A DNA stretch of 64,000 bases, taken from positions 1,054,001 through 1,118,000 of the forward strand of contig JASBNA010000009.1 in assembly GCA_038087015.1 (NCBI GenBank), in the 5' to 3' direction. Position 1 is the stretch's first letter. The number at the start of each line of letters is the position of its first letter. The DNA is from Cerrena zonata. Taxonomy: Eukaryota; Basidiomycota; Agaricomycetes; Polyporales; Cerrenaceae. Shown piece after piece: positions 1 through 11,107 of this stretch. The position numbers were made by a program, and so were the translations under genes. Below the pieces are notes generated by a model. That model worked only from the letters and a program-made list of their open reading frames with translations. It did not search any database and was not told the origin of the DNA.

Positions 1-254
1 AGAAATAATTTGCTACTATTATTTTTAAACTAAAAAAATGAAAATATTATAATAGCAAAGATGTGATAGAAATAATAAAATAATAAAAATTAAAAGTAAC
101 TATAATTTTTATCTTCTGTAATAAAGGCTAACTATAAATATATCTAGACAAAATACTTTCAAAAAAACTCTAGATTCAATATTACTTTTTTCTCCACTCT
201 TTAATACATTTATAATAGTAGATATAGTTTTAAAGATAAGGTTTATCTGAGTTT
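1..254. other. AT-rich 5' flank, no gene seen
   Basis: Very AT-rich sequence without a convincing reading frame or terminal repeat. It lies upstream of the recombinase/helicase gene and could be its promoter region or flanking DNA. The left end of the putative element was not found. Confidence 0.5.
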
Positions 255-261
255 GAACCTT

Positions 262-281
262 ATATAATAAAGTATATAAGA
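262..281 (+). promoter_or_regulatory. Candidate TATA region of the recombinase-helicase gene
   Basis: A TATATAATAAAGTATATAAG stretch lies about 80-100 bp before the first ATG at 360, a plausible distance for a fungal TATA box. It is followed by a pyrimidine-rich leader with repeated CATCATCA/CTC. AT-richness of the region makes chance matches likely. Confidence 0.3.
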
Positions 282-359
282 GTTAAATCTCCTTAAAATC
301 TATATTTATTTCTTAACTCTCTACCATCATCATCAACATCTCATACAATTTCAAATACA

Positions 360-3300
360 ATGTCTACAGTCTCATCTCTTTACAAATGCAGATACTGTTC
401 CAAACTTCTAGAAACAGCTAACCTTCAAAAAAGTCATGAACGAGTATGTAAACCTGCTGACACTATTACTATTAGTAATACAGTTATCACTTTAACTCGC
501 AACCAAAATCAAAAGTATCAATGTCAATGTGATAGTATTCAATGCAACACAGAATATGCAACAGTTGCTGCTCTCAAAAAATATCTCAAAAAACATAAAG
601 GCATTTGGATATCAGTATGTATTTTCCTAAAGTTGCTGCAGCAAGTTCTAATATAAGCTCTAGAATAACCCAACTAGTTCAAGTTCATCTGAAGAATCTG
701 AAGAAATTCCTTTGATACGTTCTAATATTTCAGTCAGTGCAGAAATATCTGATGACGAAGAAGAGGAGGAAGAGGAAGAAAGAGAAGAGGAATATGAAGA
801 AGAAGACAGCAAAGAAGATCATGATCCTGATGTTGCTGTGATTCAGGTATATTATTTCTTTCTTTCTAACCATATAATTTATTAATAACTATTTTATAGG
901 AACGATTAGAACGATTGCAGCAGCTGGATCAAGATCCTACCTCAAGGCCACATTCTTCACATAGCTCTGAGGTATATCTTAATATATTTATATCAGTTCC
1001 AAAGTTGATGCAGCAAATTATAGAAATCTTCCTCTAATGCTAGATCATCACCATCATTAGAATATGAAGATCCTCCTTTACCAGGAACAGTGAGACCTGT
1101 TATCAGTTCTGTATGTTTTCAAATGAAGAAATATACCAGACTTATACTGATAATTACTCATAGATTTCTTACAAAGATGATAGCTCTGATAGTGAAGATT
1201 TAGAAGCAACATTTGACTTTTCTGTAAGCTATTTTATTTTTATTGATATATTTTAATTTTAATGATGATATCTAGGATATCTATCGGCACCCTGATCTTG
1301 ACACATTCAACCTTATCATCAATACATCACTAGGATGTTTGTGTTGTGAACTTTGTCATATTGCATTGACTACAACACAAACTATCAAACATATGAGGCA
1401 ACAACACCCAAAACTACCTGCTTATCCCACTCTTCCTTTTCTCTGTGCACTCTCCAATATCTACTGCTATGATTCCTTTGCAGAGTTTTCAGATCACAAT
1501 CTGAATGCTTTTGGAGGATTATCTATTTATATTGGAGTAGAATGCCCAGCCTGTGACTACAAATGTCGAAGCAAGGAATCTATGAGAGTGCACCACCGCA
1601 CTGATCATCCAGAACATCCTGCTACTACCAATTGGTCATCATGTCATCTACAACAACTCAATCATAGCTCTCACAAACAATTCTTCAAAGTCATACTTCC
1701 TCAATCGACATCTAACCCTCAAATCAACATTGCCAAAATGTTCATTACACAAGCCAGACAGCAAGTCAAAACTGTTTATGCCAAGCTAGAGGCAGAAACT
1801 TCTGATGCTCGTCTTATTACACCTTGGCTTTTGTCAACCAAGTGGCATATCTTTACTGCTGGTTGTGACACCGAGGCTCTATGTGCAATGGTTGCCTTTC
1901 CCATACCATCTGAATATCCAGGCCTTGCTCATATTATCAAAGCATATTGCCAAAGTGCTCTTCAATTAATTGATAGCACTGATACTTTGACTCTTCAAAA
2001 ATTGCATACACCAGATCCAGATAAAACGTCAGTTATTTATTTAAAGTTGCTGCAACAAGTTATTAATTTTATCTTAGTGGCATTGTTAATGAACCATTCC
2101 ATAAGCTACAACAGGATAGTACTATTTCTCAATACCAAAGAGAGATAGTCATCCTTGTTGCTATGCTATTATGTTCTGATACTGCCTATCCACTCCATCT
2201 CAATGAGGATACAAAGAATGCTGTTGATACATTTCAAACTGCTCTCACACAAGAAGGAGCTGAAATCAACAAACAACTCAATGTCACAGGATCAGTTGAT
2301 ACAACCAGTATTGAAAACTTGCTGCATCAACTATTGGTTCAATGCTGGATGAATCGATGGACTCCTACTGCTACCAACACTACTCCATGTCCAACATTCA
2401 CTTGCATTATGCTTTGCAACTTGATAAAAGATGGTCGTTTTCAAGAGGCAAAACTTGTCACTCGAAAACTTGCAGCATTACAATATTGTATGCGCCTCAC
2501 TTTTTTGATCGAGATCAAAAAACGTGCTAGGGATCAAAACATACGTGATCTTCTGGCATGTAATCAGGTAGAACCATGGTTCATTGAAAAGGAAGACACC
2601 ACTCCTTTCAACATGATCCGCAGTTTACAACATCGTGCATCTGCTATTTCCTATAGTACTCCCAACGTAACCAACATTTGGTGGACTGATCGTGTCAATT
2701 TCCAATCTCTTGTATGGAGTGGCAATGAGATTCATTTGAGTCAGATAACATCTATGTTTCATAATATGGAAACAGAAATGATGAATATTTGGTCAAATGA
2801 TCTCTTACTTAATACCGATGCAAAAGTTGATATTGTGAGTATTTATATTATAAAAATTATCATAATAAATATACTAAATATCTATCTAGACTGGCCATAT
2901 CAGTGATGATCTAGATGATCACTCAGTGGGATATTCATTTCTCACTGATAGGCGTAATACTATGTTTAGAAAACAGGATCAACTACTCAAAGCTATCCTA
3001 GCCAATCCAGCAGCAAAAGCAAAGATAGTTGTTGCAACAACTTCTGGATATACCTGGCGCCGAGATGGTCTCTTCAAGTGGCTACAAGATTATGCTATAT
3101 TGCAAGGCTTAATATTTCTACGAGTTGAAATGTTAGGAGGTGCACCTGGACGTGGAAGTGAACTATTTTCAATGATGTATTGCAACATCATGACACGCAT
3201 TCGCAACCTATTCATTATCGGCACTTATATCTGTGTTCTTCGAAACTATCACAAGTCTGGTGCTAATAGTGGAGTTGACAAGTTAATTCCTCATGCATTA

Positions 3301-6165
3301 GATGCATTTACTGGAAACTTGTTAATTCAAAGCTTAGCATTGGCCCGACCTATGGCAGAGATTTTTGCAGAAATTCTCTTTCCCGATAATACCGAGGTCT
3401 CAAAGCTATATCAATCAAGACTTTTTGTCAAGATTAATAGGGCATTTACTACTGATGACCTTAGCAATCTTATGGCGGAAAAATCTCAAGCTAGCTTAGG
3501 ATTTCGGCTTACTGTCAACCCCTGGAGACATATCAATATTGCTTGGCGCCGGCAACTATGTGCAGCTGTAATGTTATTTCTTGATGAAAACAAGAATGTG
3601 GAAAATATTGGTGCTTTACAGTCTGGCCATTCAACATATGTTGAAAACTTTGTCTATGGACGTAGTGATGCATCACTTGCTGGCATACCAGAGAATCTTC
3701 TATATTGGTTCTTGATGGCAAGTGTTGAGTGGCATATTATTTGTCAAACAGTTCCTGGTAAGTATATTTTATTTATATTTATAAAACTATAAAATCTAAT
3801 TAGATTTATAGGTGGTATTATCTTGCCACATAACAAGGTTCATTGGAGTCATTATCAGGAGCTTGCTTCCAATGGCACTTTTCTGATTCCCAAGACTAAA
3901 CAAACTATCAACTCTGATGTTCAATCTGTGGCAACTACCGAACATATGGTAGCAGAAATAACCAAGCAACTTCTACCAGTTATAGAGACAAAGATTGAAA
4001 CTGCAATAGAAAATGCATTTCAAAAGTTTCTCCCTATGCTGCTAGCATCAAGACCTATCCCTCATTCCTTGCCAGAAGTTGCTGTAGCAACTTTATCTCC
4101 AGATATTACTATACCAACTCTACCACAAAGCCCAGACTTGCTGCAACAACACTCTCCTTTGATATCAATCAGACAAAGCAAAGCTATTGCTTTACCTGAT
4201 AAGTCTACATGGACTGAATATCATAGAACATCAAGAGAGACATCTGGCCCATCATACCCCGATACTTTGAGCCCTACTGCAACTCCATCCCATAATCTAT
4301 CATCAGGAATTCCCTATTTTTCAATTTCTACACCACAGTCTCCAGCTCTTCAGCTATTGGAGAACAAAGCACTTAGGAAAATAGGAAAACTCCTAAATCA
4401 TACAAGTCCTACATGGTCTTGTAATGAACAACGGCTCTCAGTGATGGAAATGCTTCGAAACAAAAATGACATGATTGTAATCCTTCGCACTGGATTAGGC
4501 AAATCTATGGTTATTTTTTTAGCAGCCATGATGCAAAAAGAAAAAATCACCATTGCAATCATTCCATTTACAGCACTTATGCTTGACTATCATCGCCGTT
4601 TAACAGATCTTTCAATTGGATTTGAAGAGTTCAAAGCTACATCACGTCATATTGCTGGAACACATAGCCTTATATTGGTCTCTGCAGATGTGGCTGCCCT
4701 TCCTATATGGTCTACAGCTTTACAAGAGCTCAGTCACAAACATGTTATTGGAAGAATCATATTTGATGAAGCACATGTTGTGTTTACATCTTCAGACTTC
4801 CGAGTCAGTCTTGCAAAGGTCTATCATTTGCGACAAATTCCATGCCAGATGATTTTATTATCAGGCACAGTACCACCTCAATCTGAGGATACACTGATTC
4901 AATCCTTTGCGCTTATATCACCAGTAATCATTTATCGTACCTCACCAAATCATCCTCACTTGCGCTATATTTTGGAACGATCATATCCTAATCAAGAACA
5001 GCTCTTTCAACGAACTCAAGAGTTATGGAATCAACATCGTATCAGCTTTACATCTCAGGATCGATGCCTTATATTTGTTCAAACATTATTCATTGGTCAA
5101 GCTCTCTCACAATTTCTACATTGCCCTTTCTATACTGGAGATCAAGATATTAGTAACAACGATGAACGAAAAACTACCTACCTTCAATGGATTGATGGTA
5201 CTCATCCATTAATGGTATGCACAAGTGCCTTTGGTACTGGCAATGATTACCCTCATGTCCGGCTATCACTTCATGTTGGAACACCAAAGGAAATGGTCGA
5301 TCATATTCAACAAACAGCACGAATAGGTCGTGATCTCAAGTTGGCTACTGCATATTTTCTTCCTAACTACCATGGTCAATTAACTCTTCCTCGACAATTA
5401 TCTACCCGGGATATTGATCACAAAGGCAAAATATCAATGCAGCAATTTCTGGTCAATGGCAATGCTGGTGGATGTCTCCGATTCGAGCTTACCAAGTTTT
5501 GCGATAACAAAGGAATACACTGCAATGATAGTCCAGAAAACGTCCTATGTAGCTCATGTGGAAAACACAAACAACAAGCTACTGCATTTCCTATCTCACC
5601 AATTCCACATGTCTCTGATACTACAACCCAAGGCATCAAACGCAAATTAGATACTGACAAGTTCAATGTTGCTGCAGCAACTTCAAAACAGCGTAAACGT
5701 GATTCTGATGCCAAAGCTAATCAGTTTATCGACACACTTTATGCTATATTGGAGATGTTTGTTACAATATGTCCACTGTGTCATATCAATGGTATTTATG
5801 GTGCACAACATGCAGTTTTGAATTGCCCATCATTTTCTAGGGCATATTTCTTTTGGAAAAAAGAGTTAAGATATACTTTCAAACGGACTGTTCCTATTTG
5901 TTTTTTTTGTCAAGTTCCACTGATAGATATGCTTCATCATGATCCATTATCTGCACAAGATTGCCCATATAGAGATATTGTTGGGCCTATGGTTTACAAC
6001 ATTTTCAACAGATATCAGAAAGAGTTGGAAGCACATTTTGGAATTTCTTGGTTAAATAGAAATGCTTTTTGTTTGTGGCTTGGACAAACATCTTCAGAGG
6101 AACATGTAACTAGATTGATTTCTGTTTTGTTTTTTTATTGGAACCAGTTTGTACAGACCAAGTAG
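360..6165 (+). CDS. Zinc-finger / OrsD-like / tyrosine-recombinase-like / RecQ helicase fusion protein
   Basis: Nine exons by my reading: 360-614, 664-846, 900-971, 1024-1110, 1164-1223, 1276-2027, 2078-2834, 2890-3757, 3812-6165. All introns are GT-AG, 49-55 nt, mostly phase 0, and give 1795 aa ending in TAG. Domains: an N-terminal CX2CX12HX3C finger (C10, C13, H26, C30); a Glu-rich acidic stretch (about 86-146); two OrsD-type (DUF3505) C2H2 fingers (C243/C246/H258/H263 and C309/C312/H325/H330). A tyrosine-recombinase-like core follows: RGSEL with R810, NPWRH with R935 and H936, GHS with H969, Y978. Then comes an SF2 helicase: Walker A GLGKS near 1242, DEAH at 1330-1333, SGT near 1362, QQTARIGRD at 1511-1519. 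A Cys-rich RecQ-C-like segment and a last CPLC...H...C module complete it. Helicases of this kind are known from basidiomycete genomes and resemble telomere-linked RecQ genes. The recombinase assignment is mine from motifs and spacing (H to Y is 9 residues, as in XerD). Exon borders are predictions; the gene looks intact. Confidence 0.8.
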
Positions 6166-8124
6166 TTATAGATTATAGTGTTGTTGCAACAAGTTTATAA
6201 AACATCGTGGGAAGATTATGTAATGGTACTATATATATAGATCTGATGATTTAAATAATAATTTAGTACAACTTGACCTCAAACCACTACCTTCCTCATT
6301 CAGTAAGAAATAAAACCAGCTCAAAAATCAAATATAAATAATGGCTGTTTGTTTTTTATTTTATTTTCTATTTTATTTTAATTTTTAACTTGATTTTAGT
6401 TCAATTCCAATCAGACTTCTAAAGTTGCTGCAGCAACTTCAGCTGTAATTAACTTATTATATTTTTCAAAGTTTAGATCTGTTCTAACATACTTTTAGTC
6501 TGTTTCTGTTTTTGCTGCTGCTTCCAACTCTGCAGCAACTCTATTTCCTCCTGCTGCTTCCACTTCTGCTTTCAAAGTTGCTGCAGCAACTTTAGATGTA
6601 AGTTATCTATTTGATTTTTGTTACTTTAACTTAGTCTGATATCTTTTTAGACTTCTGAAAGTAGTGGTATGTAATATTAAAACTGACCAGCATATGTTGA
6701 TTAATGTATATATTAGATAGTGGAAATTTGGTCCAAAAGGCTATACAGAAACAAATCAAGGTAAGTTAACTCTACTTATTAATTTTCTAGATTAATAATT
6801 TTATATTGCAGATTGCAAAGGATTTAGAGGCACAGGGAGTCCAACCCCTGTCATCTCCCAATGTTCATGTAAGTCTCAGATATGCTATAAAGATTCTATA
6901 TTTAACAATTACAATAATAGGACTCTGATGCTAGGGTTTGTTATTATAATAATTGAAATAAATTATGTATAGTTATAAATATTCTCTTTAATTATCTAGG
7001 ATAAGGAATATGTTGAAAGTGATATGGATGAATCAGATAGCACCGAGGTAAAGCTATAAATATATATTTAATTTTATAATACTTAATATTCATTTTTAGA
7101 TCATTTCTCTCAGTTCTGAGAAATCAGAACCAGCCAAGCCAGTTCGTAAATCCAAGGTGAGATCTTTATTACTTTTTAGCTTTATATAACTTAAATAATT
7201 TTATTAGGCAACAAAAACCAAGAAAAAAGTAATTTTTAAGTTTTATATTCTGAATTAGATATTAATTTTATTTGAATAGGCATTCAAATCTGTTGAATTC
7301 ATTGCCTCTGATGATGATGAACCTGAACCTACAAAGTTGAAAAAATCTGCCAAAGCAAAAGGCAAACAACCAGCTGCCAAGGTATTAGTTATTTAATTAT
7401 CTAAATCTAGAATTACTACTGATATATTTTGCTATTAGAAATCCAAGTCCAAAGCCAAGGTAAATTGAAAGTTGCTGCAACAACTTTTATTTTTTTGATT
7501 AAAAAATTAGAAATCCAAGGTGGATATATCAACGCTCATATTTTCACCCCCCTCCAATCTTGCTGTAATCCATGAACGTATCAACCAGAATCGAAAGTGG
7601 TGTTTGCTTCCTTTGCATCAAACAAATGCTGGTCCAAATAACACTGGACCTCCTATTGTGATTCAAACAACCAATCCTCGTCCAATCAACAAGGCCAACT
7701 GCGCTAAATTGTCTACAGATTTCCACAAACGAGGTGTCTTCAACTGTGTGGTTGAAAATGCAATATACATCATCTGTCCATTTTCAAAAATCAAGCCTGG
7801 TTGCTTATCAAGTGATCCTGCTATGGCTCAAGCTCTTCAATTTATTGAAGACACTGGCTCGATTACCATCATCATTATGAATGGACATCATCATGTTATA
7901 GCCATTCGCACCTTTTTACGTGGTCACATGGAAAGACTTCAAGATTTGTTTGATGACTTAGCCAAGTTGAAAACAAGCCATGCTTCAGATGCCATTGCAA
8001 AGTTTGCGGAGAAACAAGCTTCAGCCAATATAGTAAAGAAGTATGTTGAGGAAAAAGGACTTTGGCTATGCAGTGTCATTGATTCAGGTATAATATTATT
8101 TCACAAAGTTGCTGCAGCAAGTTT
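630..8124. repeat. Dispersed 16-20 bp palindrome family, consensus AAAGTTGCTGCAGCAACTTT
   Basis: Copies start near 630, 1002, 2044, 3027, 4076, 4136 (half-like), 5668, 6180, 6422, 6574 (perfect 20-nt palindrome), 7468 and 8105. Five lie in short introns (615-663, 972-1023, 2028-2077, 7460-7510, 8088-8144). Six lie in exons, where several read as Val-Ala-Ala-Ala-Thr, and one lies in the gap between the two genes. Because the same DNA word recurs whatever the coding status, it is more likely a DNA-level signal such as a recombinase, replication or silencing-protein site than a peptide motif. I saw no copies in the rest of the window. Confidence 0.85.
6166..6340 (+). promoter_or_regulatory. Intergenic region between the two element genes
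   Basis: Only 175 bp separate the TAG of the helicase gene from the ATG of the next gene. The gap holds one palindrome copy (GTTGTTGCAACAAGTT at 6180-6195), a TATATATAG stretch near 6231 and AT-rich sequence. It probably serves as terminator of the first gene and promoter of the second. Confidence 0.45.
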
Positions 8125-8814
8125 GCTAAATCTTATTTATTTAGAATGGCTTGCAACTATTCCTGAAAGCCGCAAACAGATTGAACAGCTCCTGGTTAAC
8201 AATGTGGATCAAGTTCACATGAAAGATTCCATTAGTAATCTCATCAATACTGGTGCCAATCTCTGTGCTACTGAGCCTACCAGCACACGTCTTGAAGTTG
8301 CTCACAAATACTTTGCAAGTCTTCCTGCAACTGCTGGTGGCACTCGAAGAATTGCCAACGATACCAACATGGTTCACCTTTGTCTTCAAATCTTCAAATA
8401 TCCATACACCCAATATTCTCCTATTGTCATTTACAGTCTCATCAGTAAATGGGAAAATACTGCATCTACTGTATGTGATCAATTTTAACCTCTCAGTTAG
8501 ATTAACCTATATATGTTTTCTAGTTTTACCGAGCTCTCCTTGATCCTTTGCTACAATCATATGAATTCTTATTCAATGGTTGGCCACTCTGGCCACTTGA
8601 TCAATGGTTTGATCATACCACTATTGAGCCTACTCCTGCCAAACGTCGCAGTTCTGGGAGACAGCTCACTGCATTGCTAATTGAAAATGAAGCCTTCCAT
8701 CAGCCTCGTGCTTTTACTTTGGAATTTGGCATAATTTTTGATCAAGCTTATGCCCAGTTATTGGCACCAGTCATTTCCTTGTGGGGCCTAGTTATAGAAT
8801 CCGGCAGACTATAG
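6341..8814 (+). CDS. Second gene of the recombinase-helicase element; possible ParB/sulfiredoxin-like domain protein
   Basis: I predict about 15 exons: 6341-6346, 6400-6444, 6499-6597, 6651-6666, 6717-6760, 6812-6868, 6921-6935, 7000-7047, 7100-7156, 7208-7228, 7280-7381, 7439-7459, 7511-8087, 8145-8470, 8524-8814. They sum to 1725 nt, 574 aa plus TAG, in one frame. The N-terminal third is low-complexity: Ala/Ser/Thr, then acidic SDxxE patches and KKSKSKAKK-like basic runs that could be nuclear localisation signals. The large exons encode a compact domain. Its RPINKANCAKLSTDF segment followed later by a MNGHHHVIAI segment resembles the ParB/sulfiredoxin pattern (Arg-Pro entry, then NGxHRxxA), with His replacing the usual Arg. 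The microexons and palindrome copies match the upstream gene, which suggests they belong to one element. Function unknown; the ParB-like idea is tentative. The C-terminus may have been cut by whatever lies after 8814. Confidence 0.6.
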
Positions 8815-9042
8815 GTATATTCCTGCGTCTTTTGTCATGGCATGGGAAAGTGATAGGTGGGATGGATAGAGGAAGGCTAGAGGACCCCAGAACCACTTGG
8901 TTGAGCATGAGAGACCCAGTACTTGTTGAGAAAGTTGAATACCAAGATGAGGTTTCGCGTCCATGTTCGCGTCCGAGATTAGGCAGTCGTGTCCAGAGGT
9001 TTTGGACACTTTCCCAGGGGTGTAGGATGTTGGCAAAGATGG
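8815..9042. other. Short unassigned spacer
   Basis: About 230 bp between the second element gene and the hairpin element. It has moderate GC and repeats such as CGCGTCC, but no convincing gene or terminal repeat. It may contain the lost right end of the recombinase-helicase element. Confidence 0.4.
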
Positions 9043-10099
9043 AAATAGAGAGAGGAACATCTAAGGTTTGCAGAACTATAATTTAAAGATAAGGTTTGTT
9101 TGCAAAAAAGGACATAATACGATATGTCATAGAGGGTAGTTTGTGTCAGACACGGCAATGTCAGAGTGTGTGCTAGAGTATGGTAGACGGGAAGAAATTA
9201 CCATATATGGCAAGAGGATATGAAAAGATAGGCAGAAGAGAGGAGATTCCAAATATAGTAAAATGGTATGCGTGGGAGAAAAATTGAGGTCGGAAATTAC
9301 AAAATACATTTTGAAACGCGACGAAAAAAATGAAAAGGCAAGTTTTGATTGGCTGGTCTTAGGTTAAGCACAGGTCTTAAGCTAAGAACAGTTCTTAAGT
9401 GAGCATAGGTGTTATAATAAGCACAGATTTTTGCTAAGCACAGATCTTAAGCACAGATCTTAAGCACAGATTTTTGCTAAGCACAGATCTTAAGCACAGA
9501 TCTTAAGCACAGATTTTTGCTAAGCACAGGTTTTAGATATAGATTTTAGCTAAGCACAGATCTTAAGCACAGAAAGCACAGATCTTAGTCAAGCATGGAA
9601 TTTAGCTAAAATCTGTGCTTAATATATGTGCTTAGCTAGAATCTATATCTAAAACCTGTGCTTAGCAAAAATCTGTGCTTAAGATCTGTGCTTAAGATCT
9701 GTGCTTAGCAAAAATCTGTGCTTATTATAACACCTATGCTCACTTAAGAACTGTTCTTAGCTTAAGACCTGTGCTTAACCTAAGACCAGCCAATCAAAAC
9801 TTGCCTTTTCATTTTTTTCGTCGCGTTTCAAAATGTATTTTGTAATTTCCGACCTCAATTTTTCTCCCACGCATACCATTTTACTATATTTGGAATCTCC
9901 TCTCTTCTGCCTATCTTTTCATATCCTCTTGCCATATATGGTAATTTCTTCCCGTCTACCATACTCTAGCACACACTCTGACATTGCCGTGTCTGACACA
10001 AACTACCCTCTATGACATATCGTATTATGTCCTTTTTTGCAAACAAACCTTATCTTTAAATTATAGTTCTGCAAACCTTAGATGTTCCTCTTCCTATTT
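9043..10099. mobile_element. 1.06-kb hairpin (foldback) element
   Basis: The two halves are near-perfect reverse complements around an axis at about 9571. The ends match as AGAGGAACATCTAAGG at about 9051 and its complement near 10092, with weaker matching out to the AAATAG stretches. Identical 60-codon frames on opposite strands in the two arms (9127-9309 minus, 9833-10015 plus) are a by-product, not genes. The inner parts carry repeated TAAGCACAGAT words. No clear target-site duplication was found. Confidence 0.85.
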
Positions 10100-10174
10100 A
10101 TAGTATTTGTCATTATGATATCATTTTAAAAGTCTCTTCAAAAAGCTAGTTCTAATCATATACTATATATCTCT

Positions 10175-10548
10175 CACTAGGCCAGAAACCAAATTCTAGG
10201 CCCAATAAAAAAGTGAAAAATCAGTCATAAAATGTAATGATTTTCAAGTAATAAAATTCAAAGTTCTGATAGATAAAATTCAAAGTTCTGATAGCATTCT
10301 GTAGATGCAAAAAATAAATCTAAAACTTTAACTTTTTATTACAAAAAAAATGTGTCTTCAGTAGTAATTTACAGTTTTAAGCTCTATATTCTATAAAGAT
10401 CTTATTTAATTTTTGTATTTACAAAATGCTATCAGAACTTTGAATGTTATTTTATTTTTTTGACTAGAAAGTCACTTGAAAATCATTACATTTCATGACT
10501 GATTTTTCACTTTTTTATTGGGCCTAGAATTTGGTTTCTGGCCCAGTG
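10175..10548. mobile_element. MITE family B, copy 1 (374 bp)
   Basis: Ends CACTAGGCCAGAAACC and its complement GGTTTCTGGCCCAGTG. The element is palindromic over much of its length and is flanked by the 3-bp duplication TCT (10172-10174 and 10549-10551). CACT[G/A] ends plus a 3-bp TSD fit a non-autonomous CACTA/CMC-type element. The class assignment is inference. Confidence 0.85.
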
Positions 10549-10619
10549 TCTATAATATACTGTCTTCAATTGGTCAATTAGACACTATCACTTAAATTAG
10601 ACACCCCCCTAGAATATGT

Positions 10620-11107
10620 CACTGGGTATAATACCGAATTTTATAGCATAAAAAAGCAAGGAAAGATTTTAGAAAAAGTCCCGGCTTTTTTACTAGACTT
10701 TGCACTCTAAAAAATCAAAAAAGATTCAGAATAGTTGTAAAATCTTCTAGAGTTAAAAAAGATAAAAAGATTCACAATCTTTGGTCTCATAAAAACTTCT
10801 ATCGCTTAATCTACAGGCCTATTGACCTACTTACTAGTTGACTTCTAGCTATATTAGACTGTTAGTAAGTAAGTTGACAAGTTAACAAGTTGATTTATAG
10901 GCTAATAGACTGGTTTGTTTAGTGATAGAGAATTTTATGAGACCAGAAATTCAGACTTCTTTCATCTTCTTTAGCTGCAGAAGATTTTACAACTATTCTG
11001 AATCTTTTTTGATTTTCTAGAGTGCAAAGTCTAGTAAAAAAGCTGGGACTTTTTCTAAAATCTTTCCTTGGTCTTTTAATATATAAAATTCGGTATTATA
11101 CCCAGTG
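10620..11107. mobile_element. MITE family D (488 bp)
   Basis: Ends CACTGGGTATAATACCG and its complement CGGTATTATACCCAGTG, with long inverted arms. The flanks do not match (TGT on the left, CAC on the right). Gypsy integrase coding sequence starts exactly at the right border, so this copy marks a deletion or rearrangement breakpoint. Confidence 0.8.

Noticed and set aside
630..8124. CRISPR-like array made of the repeated palindrome
   Set aside because: Spacing is irregular, copies lie in introns and exons of eukaryotic genes, and there are no equal-length spacers.
8815..9060. 100-codon plus-strand frame after the second element gene
   Set aside because: Runs into the hairpin arm, no recognised motif, and overlaps an equal-length minus-strand frame.
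9127..10015. Two identical 60-codon frames on opposite strands
   Set aside because: They are mirror images produced by the perfect inverted repeat and have no protein-like features.
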